Origin: Lingula anatina | Taxonomy: Eukaryota; Brachiopoda; Lingulata; Lingulida; Lingulidae | Assembly: GCF_001039355.2 (NCBI RefSeq) | Contig: NW_019773870.1 | Coordinates: 199,660-263,659, forward strand | Direction: 5' to 3' | DNA: 64,000 bases | Part shown: positions 34,601-47,646 of the stretch, in pieces | Numbering within the stretch: position 1 is the stretch's first letter | How the letters are laid out: each line of letters opens with the position of its first letter | Made by a program: the position numbers and the translations under genes | The notes under the pieces: model-generated | Told to the model about the DNA's origin: nothing | Seen by the model: the letters and a program-made list of their open reading frames with translations, nothing else | The model's database searches: none

Positions 34601-37600
34601 ATTCGACATTTTACCTGTGGAAGTTAATCTTGTTAGGGCAAAAGTGTAAGCGTGTCGGCTTTCCGATGAAATTACTTTGGATTACCTTATGACATTTTAA
34701 CGCGGCAACTTGTTTTGTATGTGGTGCACGTTAATATGCGCAAGTCTGCCAAGTGCAGGAGGGTTTTATTGATTGCGGGGTGAGGTTGAGACAGGTTCAA
34801 CTGCCAGGAAAAAATGGGCCTGATTTTGGTGTAATGTAATTGCAGACAGACTTTAAGACGTGCTGCATTCCTATAGAGGATTTATGCAGGTGCAACATGA
34901 TCGCGTTCATTTGAAGAATAATGTTGTTTTCAATTATTACTACATGTACCGTTCAATATATCAAATTTGGAAATTTCATGGGAAAACTTATAAATGGCTT
35001 TCCACTCCTTTCCTGAGTCCTTTTGAAAAAATTAACTTCCAATAAACCATTGCATTGTCCCTGTATTTACGAACAATTGACAGTTGGAAAATAAAGTATT
35101 ATACCCAGTTTAGTTATTTCAGTTATTCAGTATAGTTATTTCACCCCCATATTGTCACGTGACTGAGAAGCTCCGGCAGACCGGGAATGACGTTGCTTTT
35201 ATTTCGCATTTATTTCTATTTGCACTGCAACGTGGAATTTAGATGCCTCGGGGAATATGAAGTCTTGGTGCGGCCAGAGCACATTGGTGCAGATAAATAT
35301 GCGCTATCAAGTAACCATTCCAGTTAGGCCAGACATTATGGCAAAGTGGGTTAACAAGCGCGACCGATCCCAGTTTTTTCGCAACATTTTTCCAAATAAT
35401 AATAATAAAAAGACCGGTCCTATGATTAAACAACACAGTTTTGAAAACAAAACCAGAACAACAAAAAGAAACTAAGCCGGGCGACTAGTATACAGAGATT
35501 TTCCAACTTTTCATTTTTGTCTGGACTGACTGAGAAAATATCAAGTAGCCAAAACAGTACACACTAAAGAGGGGAGTCGTGGGGGTCATGGGGCCCACTG
35601 AGGGGTCCATACGCTCCTTGCCGGGGGCCTTTTTAGTCGGCGAGAGTTTATATGGGGTCCACGGGGTCCAACAGGTTCACCAGTTGGACATATTTGGAGC
35701 CTGTTAAATTGGATCATTTTCTTAAATGATACCGGTACACTCCGTCCCCTCAGAAATCAAATGAAAACAGTTTATATCTTTCAAGGTTAGATTTTCTCGT
35801 AACGAAAAATGAACTATTTAAAACGAAGCGTTCTTACAAATGTAAGCACTTTATTATCTAAACCCTCTTCAATAGTATTTGATATCGTATGCCGTCTTCT
35901 GCTTGAAAAAAAAAAAATACAGCCATGTGGTAAACAAATGAATTATTTAATACCCAAGCAGCTATGAAAACTAGGGTCAACAATCATACACCTGCTGAAA
36001 ATTTGTAATCAAAACAAAGGTATTGGACTTCTTCGGAAAAGTGTGAGAATCCAATAATATCGTGTGTCGTTTTTATATTTGTTCTTTTCCGTATCGATTT
36101 TGTATTCCCGTTTATTGTTTTATCCTCAGTTATGAATTTTGTTGTTATTCCATTTCTCCCGTTGTGCCCAGTGTTATTGAATACAGTAACTTTGGCGGAT
36201 TTAGATGGCGACAATGAAAGAAAAAGGACCGCAGGAGTAACTTAGCATAATCGTGTCCCGGATGAACGGAAGCGTAATGTTTCCTAACCTCTCACACGTG
36301 CTTAGCTGACTACTACAAAAGGCGCGTGTTGGAGTAAATGCATTATTTCTTAATATCAACTTTCAGATGGGAGAGTTTTCCTGTTTGCAACATTATGCTT
36401 TGATATTGAAGTAAAATATTTGTTTCTAGCACGAAATATTACACACGTATAAATTCCACTGCTTTAAGTGCTTATCAGGTGGGAAAATGCGATTAATTTA
36501 TCACGATGATGATATATTAAAGATGACGTAAAGAGGCCGTTAATAACAATTACTATTGTAATGTGAAGTTGATCACTTAACACTCAGGTAGCGAGTGCTG
36601 AAGGACTATTTGGTGGTGCACGTGTAATTAGACCGTCCAGAGTTTCCTGCTTCATCTTTGATTACAGTGAAAATAGTAAACATAGTTTTCCAAACCAGTT
36701 CCCTGCCATATGGTCCCAAACCACGCTTAAATTAACCTGTCAAGAAGTTAATCATGTTTATATTAACTATCGCGAATGATGTATCTGATAGCAGTAATGG
36801 GGTATTTTACTGCGCCATTTTTTATCGTGCAGATGACATATATATCAGTTTTCACCTCGTGACCTTTGCATCCCGCGGCCCATAAGGGAGAGAAGACCTA
36901 CACGGAAGAACCAGCTTACTGAAAGTTACACGATATCAGAATATGCCTGCAAGTTTCCATTCTACAAGGTTTCCGTGGTTCTTATCAAACACTCATCACA
37001 CATGTTCTACACATTTTAAATCTGGTATTGGTTACGAATACGGTATAGTTTAAATGAACAAATAAGCCAACTATTGGAAGAGAACATAGAATTGCATCCA
37101 GCCTCTCTCTCCACTCATTTCATGTTGGGAATAGATTGCTATTATATAGACAAGCAATATATTTTAAGTAAAGGTGCATCTTACAGGAAGAATGATTAAA
37201 ACAGTAATTTGTTGATCTGTCTCTTTTTATACAAGGTTTACTCTCAGCGCTAGTTTTAAAATGGCAGTGTGTAAACAACACAGAAACCCTTTGCAAGTAC
37301 CTGTTAATGATAACGAAAATATCATTAAAACAAGAACCATCATGGAGAAAGGCTGCCAAAATGAGGCAGTACCTAGCTACCAATTCATAATTTAGACGCT
37401 GCAGTTGTGTATTACGTAAACGCAACGATTTTTCGCCATCAAATGCGGCCTGCACGCACGCTGCACCGGGCCAGCGAGCATCATTACCGCGCCGAAATTA
37501 ATTACTTGGACTAACTCGTCCTGCTCAACGCATACACCTGTGGTTTTAATGGCCATCTTCCAGACGTTGATGAACGTCATAGATCACACCGTAGATCAGT

Positions 37601-38820
37601 TTAGTATCCTCGAAACTGAAGTTTACTCAAATCCAGCTTTATATACATCAAATCTGAATGGCGAGGCAGACAGTCAGTTCAGCGCCTTGGGCGTTGATTC
37701 TGGCACGCAATTTCTCCAATTATCAATCCGACTTTTTCACTGGCTCCATTTAATGATCGGGTTGATATTTAAAGAAATTGCATACCAGGTTGATTGGCTG
37801 ACATGGGAAGTATTAAAATTCCTTAATTTTGAACTAGTCACCTGTTTAGCAGGGAGAAATAAGAGCTTTTTTGTTTTGAGAGACACGTTCTTCAAATGCA
37901 CTCTCTTTCAACGTTAACCCACTTTACAACACCGTCCAGCACCCCGAAAAGAGAGAAAAGATCTGTTATTTTGGTTTGTGCGTCTGTGTGTGTGTGTGTG
38001 GAACGCAACGTTCAGTACCTGCAACGAAGCTTGCTAAAACAGAAGCCAACTGGGAGGGAGGTTTGTTTTTATGCTAAGAAAACTACACAGAAAATTGAAG
38101 AACTCTGTAAAGGTCAAGTTTTTTCTGCATCTCAACATGCATCTCCCGTTTATTATATTCAAACATCGCTCAAGCGACGCAAATCCACCTTTAACTCTCA
38201 AAGCCGTCGAACTGGGGAGTTTATTAACTTTTCGCGTAGAAGTTTGTTCTTATGCGCACCAAGTTAAGCGTTAGTTTTAAAGGTACTTCCAGAGCTACTT
38301 GTGAAGCGTGTCTCTACCCTAAGTGATTACTGCAGCCTCTCCTATTGGGTGTGTATACACCCGTCGGTACAAGGGTGGGCTATGAAACTGAACCGAAAAC
38401 TTTCCCTCAGTTGTCACACCATGTAACCGGGCAAACAGGAGGTTCTATTGCTTAATTTCATAACGATGTGTGCCTCCTCGGAATCGATTCCGGGATGACG
38501 AGCCTGCATGTAAGAGTTTTACCTGCCATCATTGAATTTTGCAGGACAAAAGTCAAGCCAAACACGTCAGCGAAGATTCATCGATTAGTTTTTTCGATTA
38601 GGCGAGCAGTGCCGGGGCCAGGTATTTGCACCTGAGAAGATTTGAACGTTAACCAGCCGAAACAGCGATAATCGACTGGGAGAGAGGGGCAACCGTTATC
38701 TATGTGGTGCAAATCTTGCTTGTTTAGTAATTTACAGCCTAGTCAACCTATATTTGACAAATTTTATCACCGATAAGCCTTATCGAACGCTTCATAGTCA
38801 GGAATTATAAGCCAACGTCC
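31607..38820. other. Intergenic region, no gene seen
   Basis: About 7 kb without a supported gene. The only clear structure is a DNA-element pair of inverted ends at 32625-33643. Other contents are AT-rich DNA, scattered G-runs near 35570-35660 and a GT run near 37988. No domain-bearing open frame was found on either strand. Confidence 0.45.
32625..33643. mobile_element. DNA element with GGGGCGGATCCAGG terminal inverted repeats
   Basis: AGGGGCGGATCCAGGATTAT at 32625 is the inverse of the sequence ending at 33643 (ATAATCCTGGATCCGCCCCT). Similarity continues inward through TTTGA, a C/G-run and GATGCGAAGCCGAC against its inverse at about 33580-33598. It spans about 1.0 kb and no transposase is visible. 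The interior includes another G/C-run palindromic patch near 33225-33262, perhaps a nested insertion. No clear target-site duplication was identified. Confidence 0.65.
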
Positions 38821-39166
38821 TAGTTCGACTTCTCAGCGAGACGCTACATTTTGGACGACATGACTAAGGAAGCGGACTCGTTGAAGGGTTGACGGTGAAT
38901 TTCGTTGTTTTCGTTTGCTTCGGAGTCTTTGGAAAAAATTCTATTAAGTTAAAACAAACATCGAGCACGGATATCGTGACAAAAGGAATTAACCTGCTTC
39001 GAAAAGACACTTTCTCGCAGCGGTTACTCCACGCTTCTAAATCGGACACAGTGAGAAAGTTTCTACGCCAAGAGATCCTATCTGAGCTCGTGGAAAAACA
39101 GGTTGTTACTTCGATAAAAGTGTCAAATTCAAAAAGAATAACTGGATTACTATCAGCCGTGTAGTT

Positions 39167-39775
39167 ATGAATTACATCGAAATGGAGAGGTATTGTGCGT
39201 TACTTCTAACTTTTCTATCTGCTGTTGTTAATGTACAGGGCTATTCAAAGATTTGTTACGGGTACATGAGTGCCAACAAGAGGTGGGCAGGAATTGTAGC
39301 AGAAGCCCAATATAGACCACACCGTGAAACTTCCCACTTGTCGTTCAACGTCATATATCCTAATGATCAATATACGATAAAGATTCTACTTTTTAACGAG
39401 CAACAGAAGTATTTAGTGAACAGCGCCATGAATTGTTCAACGGTAGAATCACTTTTCAAGGACACACCAAAACAAGTTTATAAATTGACTGATGAGGATA
39501 TTTTCTCAGGGTGTAAAAACAACAACAGTAATCCATTGAGGAGGCCGTTTTATGAATGTAAATTTCTTCATGGTTTCACGGTGACTAAAGCTTTCAAATG
39601 GTACATTGGTGTCACCAGTTGCGATAAAAATGAGAGTGACTTGCTCAACATGGAGTATACTTTCAATTTCACAGGAAATGTCTACGTAAAATGCGGGTCA
39701 TGTGACTTGACCTCGACATGGACAGTGACGCTAATTGTGATTTTGAACATCATTACTTTCTATGGATATTCGTGA
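39167..39775 (+). CDS. Intronless secreted/anchored protein resembling the TMEM145/GPR180 ectodomain
   Basis: A single open frame of 202 residues. Met6 (39182) may be the true start, since MERYCALLLTFLSAVVNVQG is a good signal peptide. The body matches the layout of the GOLD-like extracellular domain of the GPR180/TMEM145 family: FNVIYPNDQY, then ILLFNEQQKYLV, a conserved Cys and ES (NCSTVESL), QVYKLTDED, SGC, FYEC, KWYIGVTSC, and LLNMEYTFNFTG. Several N-glycosylation sequons are visible (NCS, NNS, NES, NFT). In that family the domain precedes seven membrane segments; here it is followed only by a hydrophobic tail (TWTVTLIVILNIITFYGYS) that could be a GPI signal or single membrane anchor. The family call is pattern recognition and moderate. 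Confidence 0.62.
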   Translation: MNYIEMERYCALLLTFLSAVVNVQGYSKICYGYMSANKRWAGIVAEAQYRPHRETSHLSFNVIYPNDQYTIKILLFNEQQKYLVNSAMNCSTVESLFKDTPKQVYKLTDEDIFSGCKNNNSNPLRRPFYECKFLHGFTVTKAFKWYIGVTSCDKNESDLLNMEYTFNFTGNVYVKCGSCDLTSTWTVTLIVILNIITFYGYS

Positions 39776-42142
39776 TATACTAATGCAAAGAAAGTTATTT
39801 TTTCTTTTTGGTCCCAGAAGGATATTTAAAACAACTTTTTATTACGATAAGAGGTTGCCTGTTTACGTAGTGCTTTGTAAAAGACGATAAAAAGGTATAA
39901 TTAGTGAGGATTAGATTTGATAAATGAAGCTGTATCAGCTGGTTGCCCGGGAAAAAACGTATTATTCATTAAGTTAGAGTCGCAAATGTACTGGTGTCGG
40001 ATAAACGAGGAACCGCTTGGCTAGGTTATCGGTAGTATCGATTATTAAAGTGAAATATCGATGACAACTGCCTTCTATTTCATTGAACAGGTGCGTTGGC
40101 AATTATGGCCCTATGCAAAGAGAGCCTCTGTGGTCGGAGAGCATGTGTGCCGCAGTGAAGTCATTCTCCAAGTCTTCCAATAAGTTGATCGAAGTATTTG
40201 TAAACCTCTGTAATATATCTTATAGTCGGCTAAGTGACTGGTAGGTCGATGGACACAAAAACTGCTATGAAAGGCGGGGTGCGAGTTAATACTTTATACA
40301 GCCTATATTTTTCTTGACGCTATAAATATTACGAATTGGTCACATTGTAAAGTTTGTTTTTGCAAACTGTTTTCGTATCGATTGCGGCAGCGCCTGAAGA
40401 ACAGAAGTGTAGTAATCGATGGTTAAACTGATACTCATGTATGCCTGTAGTATAGAGACTGGGCTTAAATTCTATTCAAGGTCCATTAGTTTCATGTTGA
40501 AACAATTCCAACCATTGTTTTTGTAACTTTCCAACATACGGTGATCATTTCCGCACCATTGTTGTTTTAGGGACGTTTTCAGGGAAAATTCGATTTGAAT
40601 TACGTCGTCATGGAAACGAAGGAAGGAGGTTGGTCGGCATTTGGGTGCAGTTTGATAAGTACAATATTAAACATACCACGAGATTGGTTGCAGGCAGATG
40701 CGCACCTTTGATTTATCTAAACAGAACGGGTAGAGAATTTCAAAGTAAAAACGACGTGCTATATGATTTATGGTTACCTTAGACAGTTAACTGTGTACTA
40801 GCTGACTAGCTTTGCAGCGATTAGCTTAAATTATGTTTTCACTAAAAATCGAAGTCTAATTTTAGCAACATAGATAACACTGTTTTAGCTTGTTCGGCTT
40901 TATATACACCTAAAAGGTTTTAAGTGACTGGGCTAATTGATAGTAGACCTATACAGGTATCATTAATTTGTGATAATCCAATCAAATCCTTATGACCAAA
41001 CAATCTGAAAGGCGCTCTTAATGAAAAATACACAATTAAGTGATTCTCTGCATGTTGTGTATGATTCCAGCTTGGGTATGATTAAAGCGCATTATGTCAT
41101 ATAAAGCTTTGGTGTTACAATTGTTGGAAATTAAGTAGTGTTTTTAATCGATTTTCAGTGCGTTGATTTCAAACGAGAAATCCTGTCTGTTGTTGATATT
41201 GACTTAGTTTTACATTCATTGTAAGTGACACTGCAATGTGATCTATTTTATATCAAAGATGCTGTGAATCAATCAAGCAAAAAGAAGAAAAATAGAACGG
41301 GTATGGCTATCTATGCTCAAAGCGGTCCGATGTACGTATCGGCAAAATTCGATATGCTTTTCAAATAAATTTTGATTGAGACATTTTGTGCGTGGATTTC
41401 GAAATGCCTTTCATTAGTGTCCAATTGTTGCTGGAGTTTAGAGCTGGATCAATATTTATCAGACGGAGGGTGGGATGTGCCGCAGGGATAGATTTGCATG
41501 AAAGAAAGAGGGAATTGACAAGAAACGTTAGAACCTACAAGCCTACTAATACAATTAGTTCTATTTATATTTTGATATCACCGTGAATTTTATATATTCC
41601 ATAAGTACATTAATGAGGCTGTGTCGGGGGTCGGACGGGGAGGTGTGCTGTGTTGAACAAGAGGGTAGGAGAGGTAGTTTACTTAAAGCAGTTTGGCATA
41701 TTCAATCGAAGTTAACTAATGTGGCTATTCATTTTTAGATGATTTTTGTGTGTTTATCGGAAAACTATTATTACTTGAATACTTAAACTAAAATAGCAGG
41801 CACAAATGAAGTGTGTAGGCCTATACACTGCGGATGAAAATTGTCAGTAGCCAAATGGACGTAAATCTCTGTTAAAACCAACGCACTGAGACAAACACAT
41901 CATTTACACTCCGAGAAGAATTGCTCCGTGCCAGTGCTCACGATACTGGTGTCATTGAACATTGTAAATTGACATGTGGAGACATTCTTTACACAAATTT
42001 GTCTTTTGATTTTACATTCCAAATATCTTCCTATATAGAGGTAAAAATGCGGTGGATGACGAATTTCTAGATGAATAAAAGTTAGGGCACCCTCTGATAT
42101 CATGACCTCATTAAAATAGTATACAAAATCACACTGCTTTTC

Positions 42143-42194
42143 AACATTTTTGTAACAGACTACTGGCGCATCCTGTGGTCAGAGAGAATATAAG
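42143..42194. repeat. Dispersed short repeat, copy 3 (diverged, partial)
   Basis: It shares the core 'tgtaac(a/g)gactact(a/g)gcgca(t/c)cctgtgg' with the copies at 14041 and 15787. Confidence 0.5.
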
Positions 42195-42299
42195 GATTTG
42201 GTAACACTAAGGAGAAACAACAAATTTTCTGAATGTTGAAGATTTCATAGCTCCAAGAGTTTATCAGCAACAATTGATTGCAAAGCATTTTTCTCGTTA

Positions 42300-43075
42300 A
42301 CATTCACCTTCAGGCAACGTAATAACGTCAGTCACCGTGATTGAAAATGAACAATACAGAATAGTGGCTAATGAGAACACATTTGAACTTGTCTCAACCC
42401 GTCCCAAGGGGGCCACCACAGGATGTGGGGTTGGAGGGTCAACAATATCATCCAAAATCAGGGGCATCCCGGATACCAGAGAGTTAATGAAGTCATTCAA
42501 GAAACTTGTTACATTTACATTACTGACAGTGAAAACTGACGTTTCCAAGAAAAATTGACTCGAATTAAGAACTAGTTTCAAATCTACATGTACACCTGCA
42601 GTAAAATGAACTTGCTGAAATTACCGGGTTGGAGGGTCAACAATATCATCCAAAATCAGGGGCATCCCGGATACCAGAGAGCTAATGAAGTGATTCAAGA
42701 AACTTGTTTAATCCTAACATGCATTAGAAGAAATTTATATTACTGACAGTGAAACTGAAGTTTCCAAGAAAAGTTCACTTGAATTAAGATATAATTTCAA
42801 CCCCACATGTACACCTGCAGTAAAATGAACTTGCTGAAATTACCGGGTTGGAGGGTCAACAGTATCATCCAAAATCAGGGGCATCCCGGATACCAGAGAG
42901 CTAATGAAGTTATTCAAGAAACTTGTTTAATCCAAGCATGCATTTAAAGAAATTTATATTACTGACAATTGAAGTTTCCAAGAAAAATTTGCTCGAATTA
43001 AGATACAGTTTCAAACCTACATGTACATTGTACACCTGCAGTAAAATTAGCTTGCTGAAATTACCGCCACTGTGC
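42300..43075. repeat. Three-copy tandem array, 198-219 bp unit
   Basis: The block GGTTGGAGGGTCAACAATAT followed by 'catccaaaatcaggggcatcccggataccagagag' begins at 42429, 42627 and 42846. Each copy ends with 'cctgcagtaaaatgaacttgctgaaattacc' or a close variant; the last is at about 43036-43065. The first copy extends upstream into a unique open stretch preceded by a good 3' splice-like site (cattcaccttcag, ending at 42313), so the array may have grown from an exon. Confidence 0.8.
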
Positions 43076-43192
43076 ACTGACACGGTTTTTGAAATCAACC
43101 TACGCCAAAATTGACATGTAAAATCGATAACATATTCACTTATTTTTCCAATAAAGACTTTTTATAGAAGAACATAAGAGTCAAAGTCCCCC

Positions 43193-43280
43193 GTAATAGT
43201 CCGGCCTCTACCTGTACAGTGTGTGTACAAAGAATTGTAATAGTCCGGCCTCTACCTGTACAGTGTGTGTACAAAGAATT
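43193..43280. repeat. Exact tandem duplication, 44-bp unit, two copies
   Basis: The unit beginning GTAATAGTCCGGCCTCTACC and ending ACAAAGAATT occurs at 43193-43236 and 43237-43280 without differences. Confidence 0.95.
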
Positions 43281-46200
43281 AACTTCTTCGTGACATTAGC
43301 TTGGTTCTGTTTGAGTAGTGAATAATTCAATGCACACCAAGAAATCAATGGCGCACTATGTTCAGCAGATTTAACGGCGCGTCATTTGGATCATCCCTGC
43401 CACACCTCAGAGGGTAATTTCGAGGAATATGTGGTCACTTTTGGCGGGTAATATTAATGGGCCTCTCTGGGTGCGCCGAGAGTAATTTAATTGGTTCATG
43501 AGTAATTAAAAACGAATGGAGAGGCCAGCGAGGATGTGAGCCGTCTGGTCGATATCAATATTCAGTTACTTATCGACCAGAAACACTCAGGATCTGTTTT
43601 CATAATCATTGCTTAATAGAGATAACACAAATATTGTTTTGAAAAAAAGGCTTATATTGCGCAGTACTATAAATTCCACATTAACGGGGTTTATCGCGTC
43701 TTTCACAGGTGGAAAACTAACACTAAAACTCAATTCTCTTGGGTATATTAATGAAGACGATGACTTTGAAGTGTTATAGAATCATGCCAAAGCATGCACT
43801 CTGTGATTAAGTAGGTATTTGTTTTTTTTTTTTAAGAACAAACGGTCGTTATTGGGGTGAAGAAGTGGAAAGGGTCAAATTATGAGATTCCCTTGCGTTA
43901 TGGACATTATTTCCCATTTTGAAGTTATGGTCTATACCAATAAAGTATCGACCAAAGATACAATCGCTTCTTGTATATCTACATTCCGTTAATACACCCA
44001 CTTACATTCCTTGCACTTTCACTTCACATGGAAATTAAACATTTGTGCTGGGGGTGTTAGTTTCTTTGCGCATTTAAAATGCTAGCGTGGTTCTAAATCA
44101 TAGTTATAAGGTCTTACTATTTTGATTTTAAGATAAATTTAGACAGCAGATATTCGTTCCAAGTTTTCTCCTAAACGGTTCACTAACTGGGTTGGGACCC
44201 TTTTAGTGCATTCTGCCAGGGGCCTTTTTGGGTGTTACAAAATTTGCCAAAGGACCTTCGAACGATTTGGTAACATCTTGACTGATAGAGAGTGCCTTTT
44301 TAATAAGTTATAGACCAGATATTAGCGCCATAACATGACATAAAATGAGTACTGTCGACCGACTTATGAGCTGAGAGTATGCCTACTGGCAGTGCTGTCT
44401 AATTTCTTGTTTTTTAAGAAGCGCGTTTCCAATTTCAAGGTTGCACAGCGGGGAAGCAGGCTTTGGATCTCTTGTTAACGCTATCTCGTTGATGCAAATG
44501 TTTATTGGTGTAAGGTGCAAAAGTGACGCAGCTCGAGTATCGCAAATACAAAATAAAAACTAGCAATACCTCACTACAATTAACAAGACTCTAGAGTAGA
44601 CTTCCCCTCAGCAGGGGCCATCCCACGCCAGGATAAGGATTCGATACGTTCTTTTTGCTACACCCTAAGTAAATTCATATCACTGATTTTTTTCAGATGA
44701 TTTTATCTTAAAGTCCTGTTGACAGATAGGCGATAAGACTGAGTTTTGCCTCTCTTCACTTTGCTGTCGGGGAAAGATGCTGATCCACTTAATTTGGTTT
44801 GGATTCTTTTGATTTTTTTGATAAAGGATATGGGTTAAGGTGTTCCCTGCCCGACCTTTCGGTAGTCGTTTTTATGTAGTATTGTGGTCAGACGCTGTCG
44901 ATCGATATTTAAGATGTGTCCGTCCGACGGAACTTGTAGAGCATTGCAGTAGTTGAGAACAGGCGGTCACATCACATCCAATTTAGAGCAAGATATCTGG
45001 TTCTCTCAACCTTAGCAATCCCTGACATTTGCAACACTTTCAGTAATTTTTTAAAACATACCAAAAGAGACACCTGTTGATGAGGTATACTTCTGCAGCT
45101 GTTTGACCTTCTCTGTGATGGAAAAAAAATGCCCGAAGCTTACAGATGTTCGATGTCTAAAAAAACCGGTATGCGTACCATTTCAACTGCACTCCACCTT
45201 TGCTTTTACAATGATGAGAACTATGGCGGTCTGTGAAGAGAAATGCGAGATGAGATTTCCGTTTTCATTAAAAATATCTTTTTATGCACTTTACTAAAAA
45301 AAGGTTACAGATATAAGTTCAAAATTGGATGGCGAAAAGCTCAGCTTTGATTCTCGGCACCTTCAAGATGACAAAAATTATAAATAAATAATTAATTAAT
45401 TAATTAATTAAATAAATAAATAAATAAAATAGAAAAAATATAAAATAAAAAGTAAACAAAACAAATAAAGAAAGAAATTCAACCCAACGTGCTGGCAATG
45501 ACCGAAAAAAAAAAGATGCATTTATTAATTTTCATATCTTTCGCAGGAGCACCACTATCCTATGTTGATAACGCACCGACTGTATGTCCCTTTACATATT
45601 CAGTCTCTGCCTCCGATTAGTTACCATGCTTTTCTAGAGTAAAGCAGCGCTAATGAACACTCAAACCTTGCAGTATTCCGTGATGCTATGGACAGGGCAG
45701 TATTACACGCAATGTGAGATTTGAAATGCCCCAGTTTGGCCTGACAAAAACTTTAAGAATACAACTTTTAATTTCGGATATTGCCAAATAAGCCCAACAA
45801 ACATTCACACACTAGGATATCAGAATAATAAAAAAAAAGGTAAATGAAAAACAAGCTAAAGTTGTAAATCTTGTTGCACTGAGATTCAATCGCAACTGGC
45901 ACAATCACATTCCTCCAGGAAGTTGATTGCGGTAGGTGTGATGTGCAGTCGTGTCATTCATCTTCAAACAAATAGATTTAATTATGATTTCCTTCTTAGA
46001 AAGATAACTAGATGTCCTTACAATTCGACTGCATTTTTTTTCAGGATTGACGTAAGTTTAAATCCTGTTTTTCATTCGAGTGTTTATGGAAGGTACCGGC
46101 TAATTAACCCCCTCCTCTAATAAATATAAAAGGAAAATTCCCATATGTAAATCACTCATAACGGCAATCTGAAGTGGGTCTATCTACCCATAATGCCCTT

Positions 46201-47646
46201 TGTGTCTGACGATCGCCCATATTAATCCCAACACCAAAAGGTGTTAAAGGTGTGAAATAATTATCCAAGGAGAGGATATAATATGTACCTGTGCTTGTTA
46301 TACTCATAACTTGTCATTTTTCATTTAAACCAATCCTCCGCCGTGAAAAGCACATAACTGGAATGGTTATCGTTTTTCTAATTTTGAATAAATTTTAGGT
46401 TTAATGATTGAAATCTTTACTTTAAAAATAAAACTGCAGCATATTATTTTTCAGAGTGTACTCTAGTGAACAGCGCGATTTTTAATTCCTGTATTTAGTG
46501 CGAAATAAAAAAAACACTTACAAATTAAAATGTTCGTTTTAAATCTGTATTCTTTAAAAGTATCATTTTGCAATCATGGGATATTACACTCGTTTTAAGT
46601 ATCAAAATTTAAACAATGCACCAATTGTCAAATATTAAATTATGTCCGCTGTTAAAATGTAAGGACGCAATTTGAAAGTGAAAATAGTCTTAAGTATGTT
46701 AATTCAAGTACATTTGTGTTTAAACAAGACAGAAGAGTCAATTAGCGCTAGGGAATTCGCCATAATGCCAAGAAATGAGTAATATTCCCTTCTTTCAATC
46801 CATTAAATAAAGTCGTTGTGCGTTGATAAGACTAACAGTGTATTTAGAATAAGGCACAGACTACGATAAAAATAAGGTACAAATAATACACGAACTAAAA
46901 GAAAACTATTTCAAATTAAAGGATTGCTGGGTACACAAGAAATGTCAACTCATTTACATGGTAAAATGGTAAATTTCAAGAAAATTTGCCCGGATTCTTT
47001 AAATCTGTGCACTTGAATATTAAATAAACGTGACAAAATTGAAACAAAACATTTGCTTTAACTTCTTTCGCTTTTCTATACAGTTACAATTATTTCCAAT
47101 ATATATTCCTTGCAAATAAATTAAAAGAGACGCAAATTTTAAAATATTACTTCAAAAAACAGTAAAAGTTATTATCAGTCGTGAAAACAAAAATATCGGA
47201 GGTACATGTTTACAAACATTACTAACAATTGTGATGAATAACTTTAAATGTATCGAATACTGATGACAAAAGTTGTTAAATCAATGAATAAACAAATATA
47301 AATAAGCCATAAAAGCTATACCGCTTGGACCGATATTAATTTTACCTATTTCGTTTTCATAAATTGCTTTGTATCGCTTAAAAATGAGGAAATCATGGAT
47401 AAAGCAATCATGGCTAGTTACGTTTCCCCTGATTCTCCGACACATTTCACTTTCGTTATTGTGTTAACATACAAACTAAATGTGAGTGCTTCTATATCAA
47501 TTTTGGTATATACCAGTATCTGACAAAAGTCGACTGAAATTCGAAGGTCATAACCAAGACACTATATCAGTTTTTTTCCTCAATGGGCTGTGTTCATACT
47601 CTCAGGTAAATAAGAAACCGTCTCTTTCATTCCTTAAACATCTGAA

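Larger units (their letters stand above)
39776..47646. other. Intergenic region, no gene seen
   Basis: Nearly 8 kb of AT-rich DNA. It contains one diverged dispersed-repeat copy (42143-42194), a tandem array of about 200-220 bp (42300-43075), an exact 44-bp duplication (43193-43280) and an AATT/AAAT low-complexity patch (about 45385-45430). No gene is supported. Confidence 0.45.

Noticed and set aside
38479-38492. A 14-bp palindrome CGGAATCGATTCCG
   Set aside because: It is isolated, with no flanking structure or gene context; chance occurrence is plausible.
38889-39164. A 91-codon frame directly upstream of the TMEM145-like gene
   Set aside because: It begins without an ATG, has no recognisable domain, and is more likely 5'UTR or promoter DNA.
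42314-42558. Possible fatty-acid-binding-protein-like exon
   Set aside because: A VTVIENEQYRI...NTFEL pattern loosely recalls that fold, but the match is too weak and no partner exons were seen.
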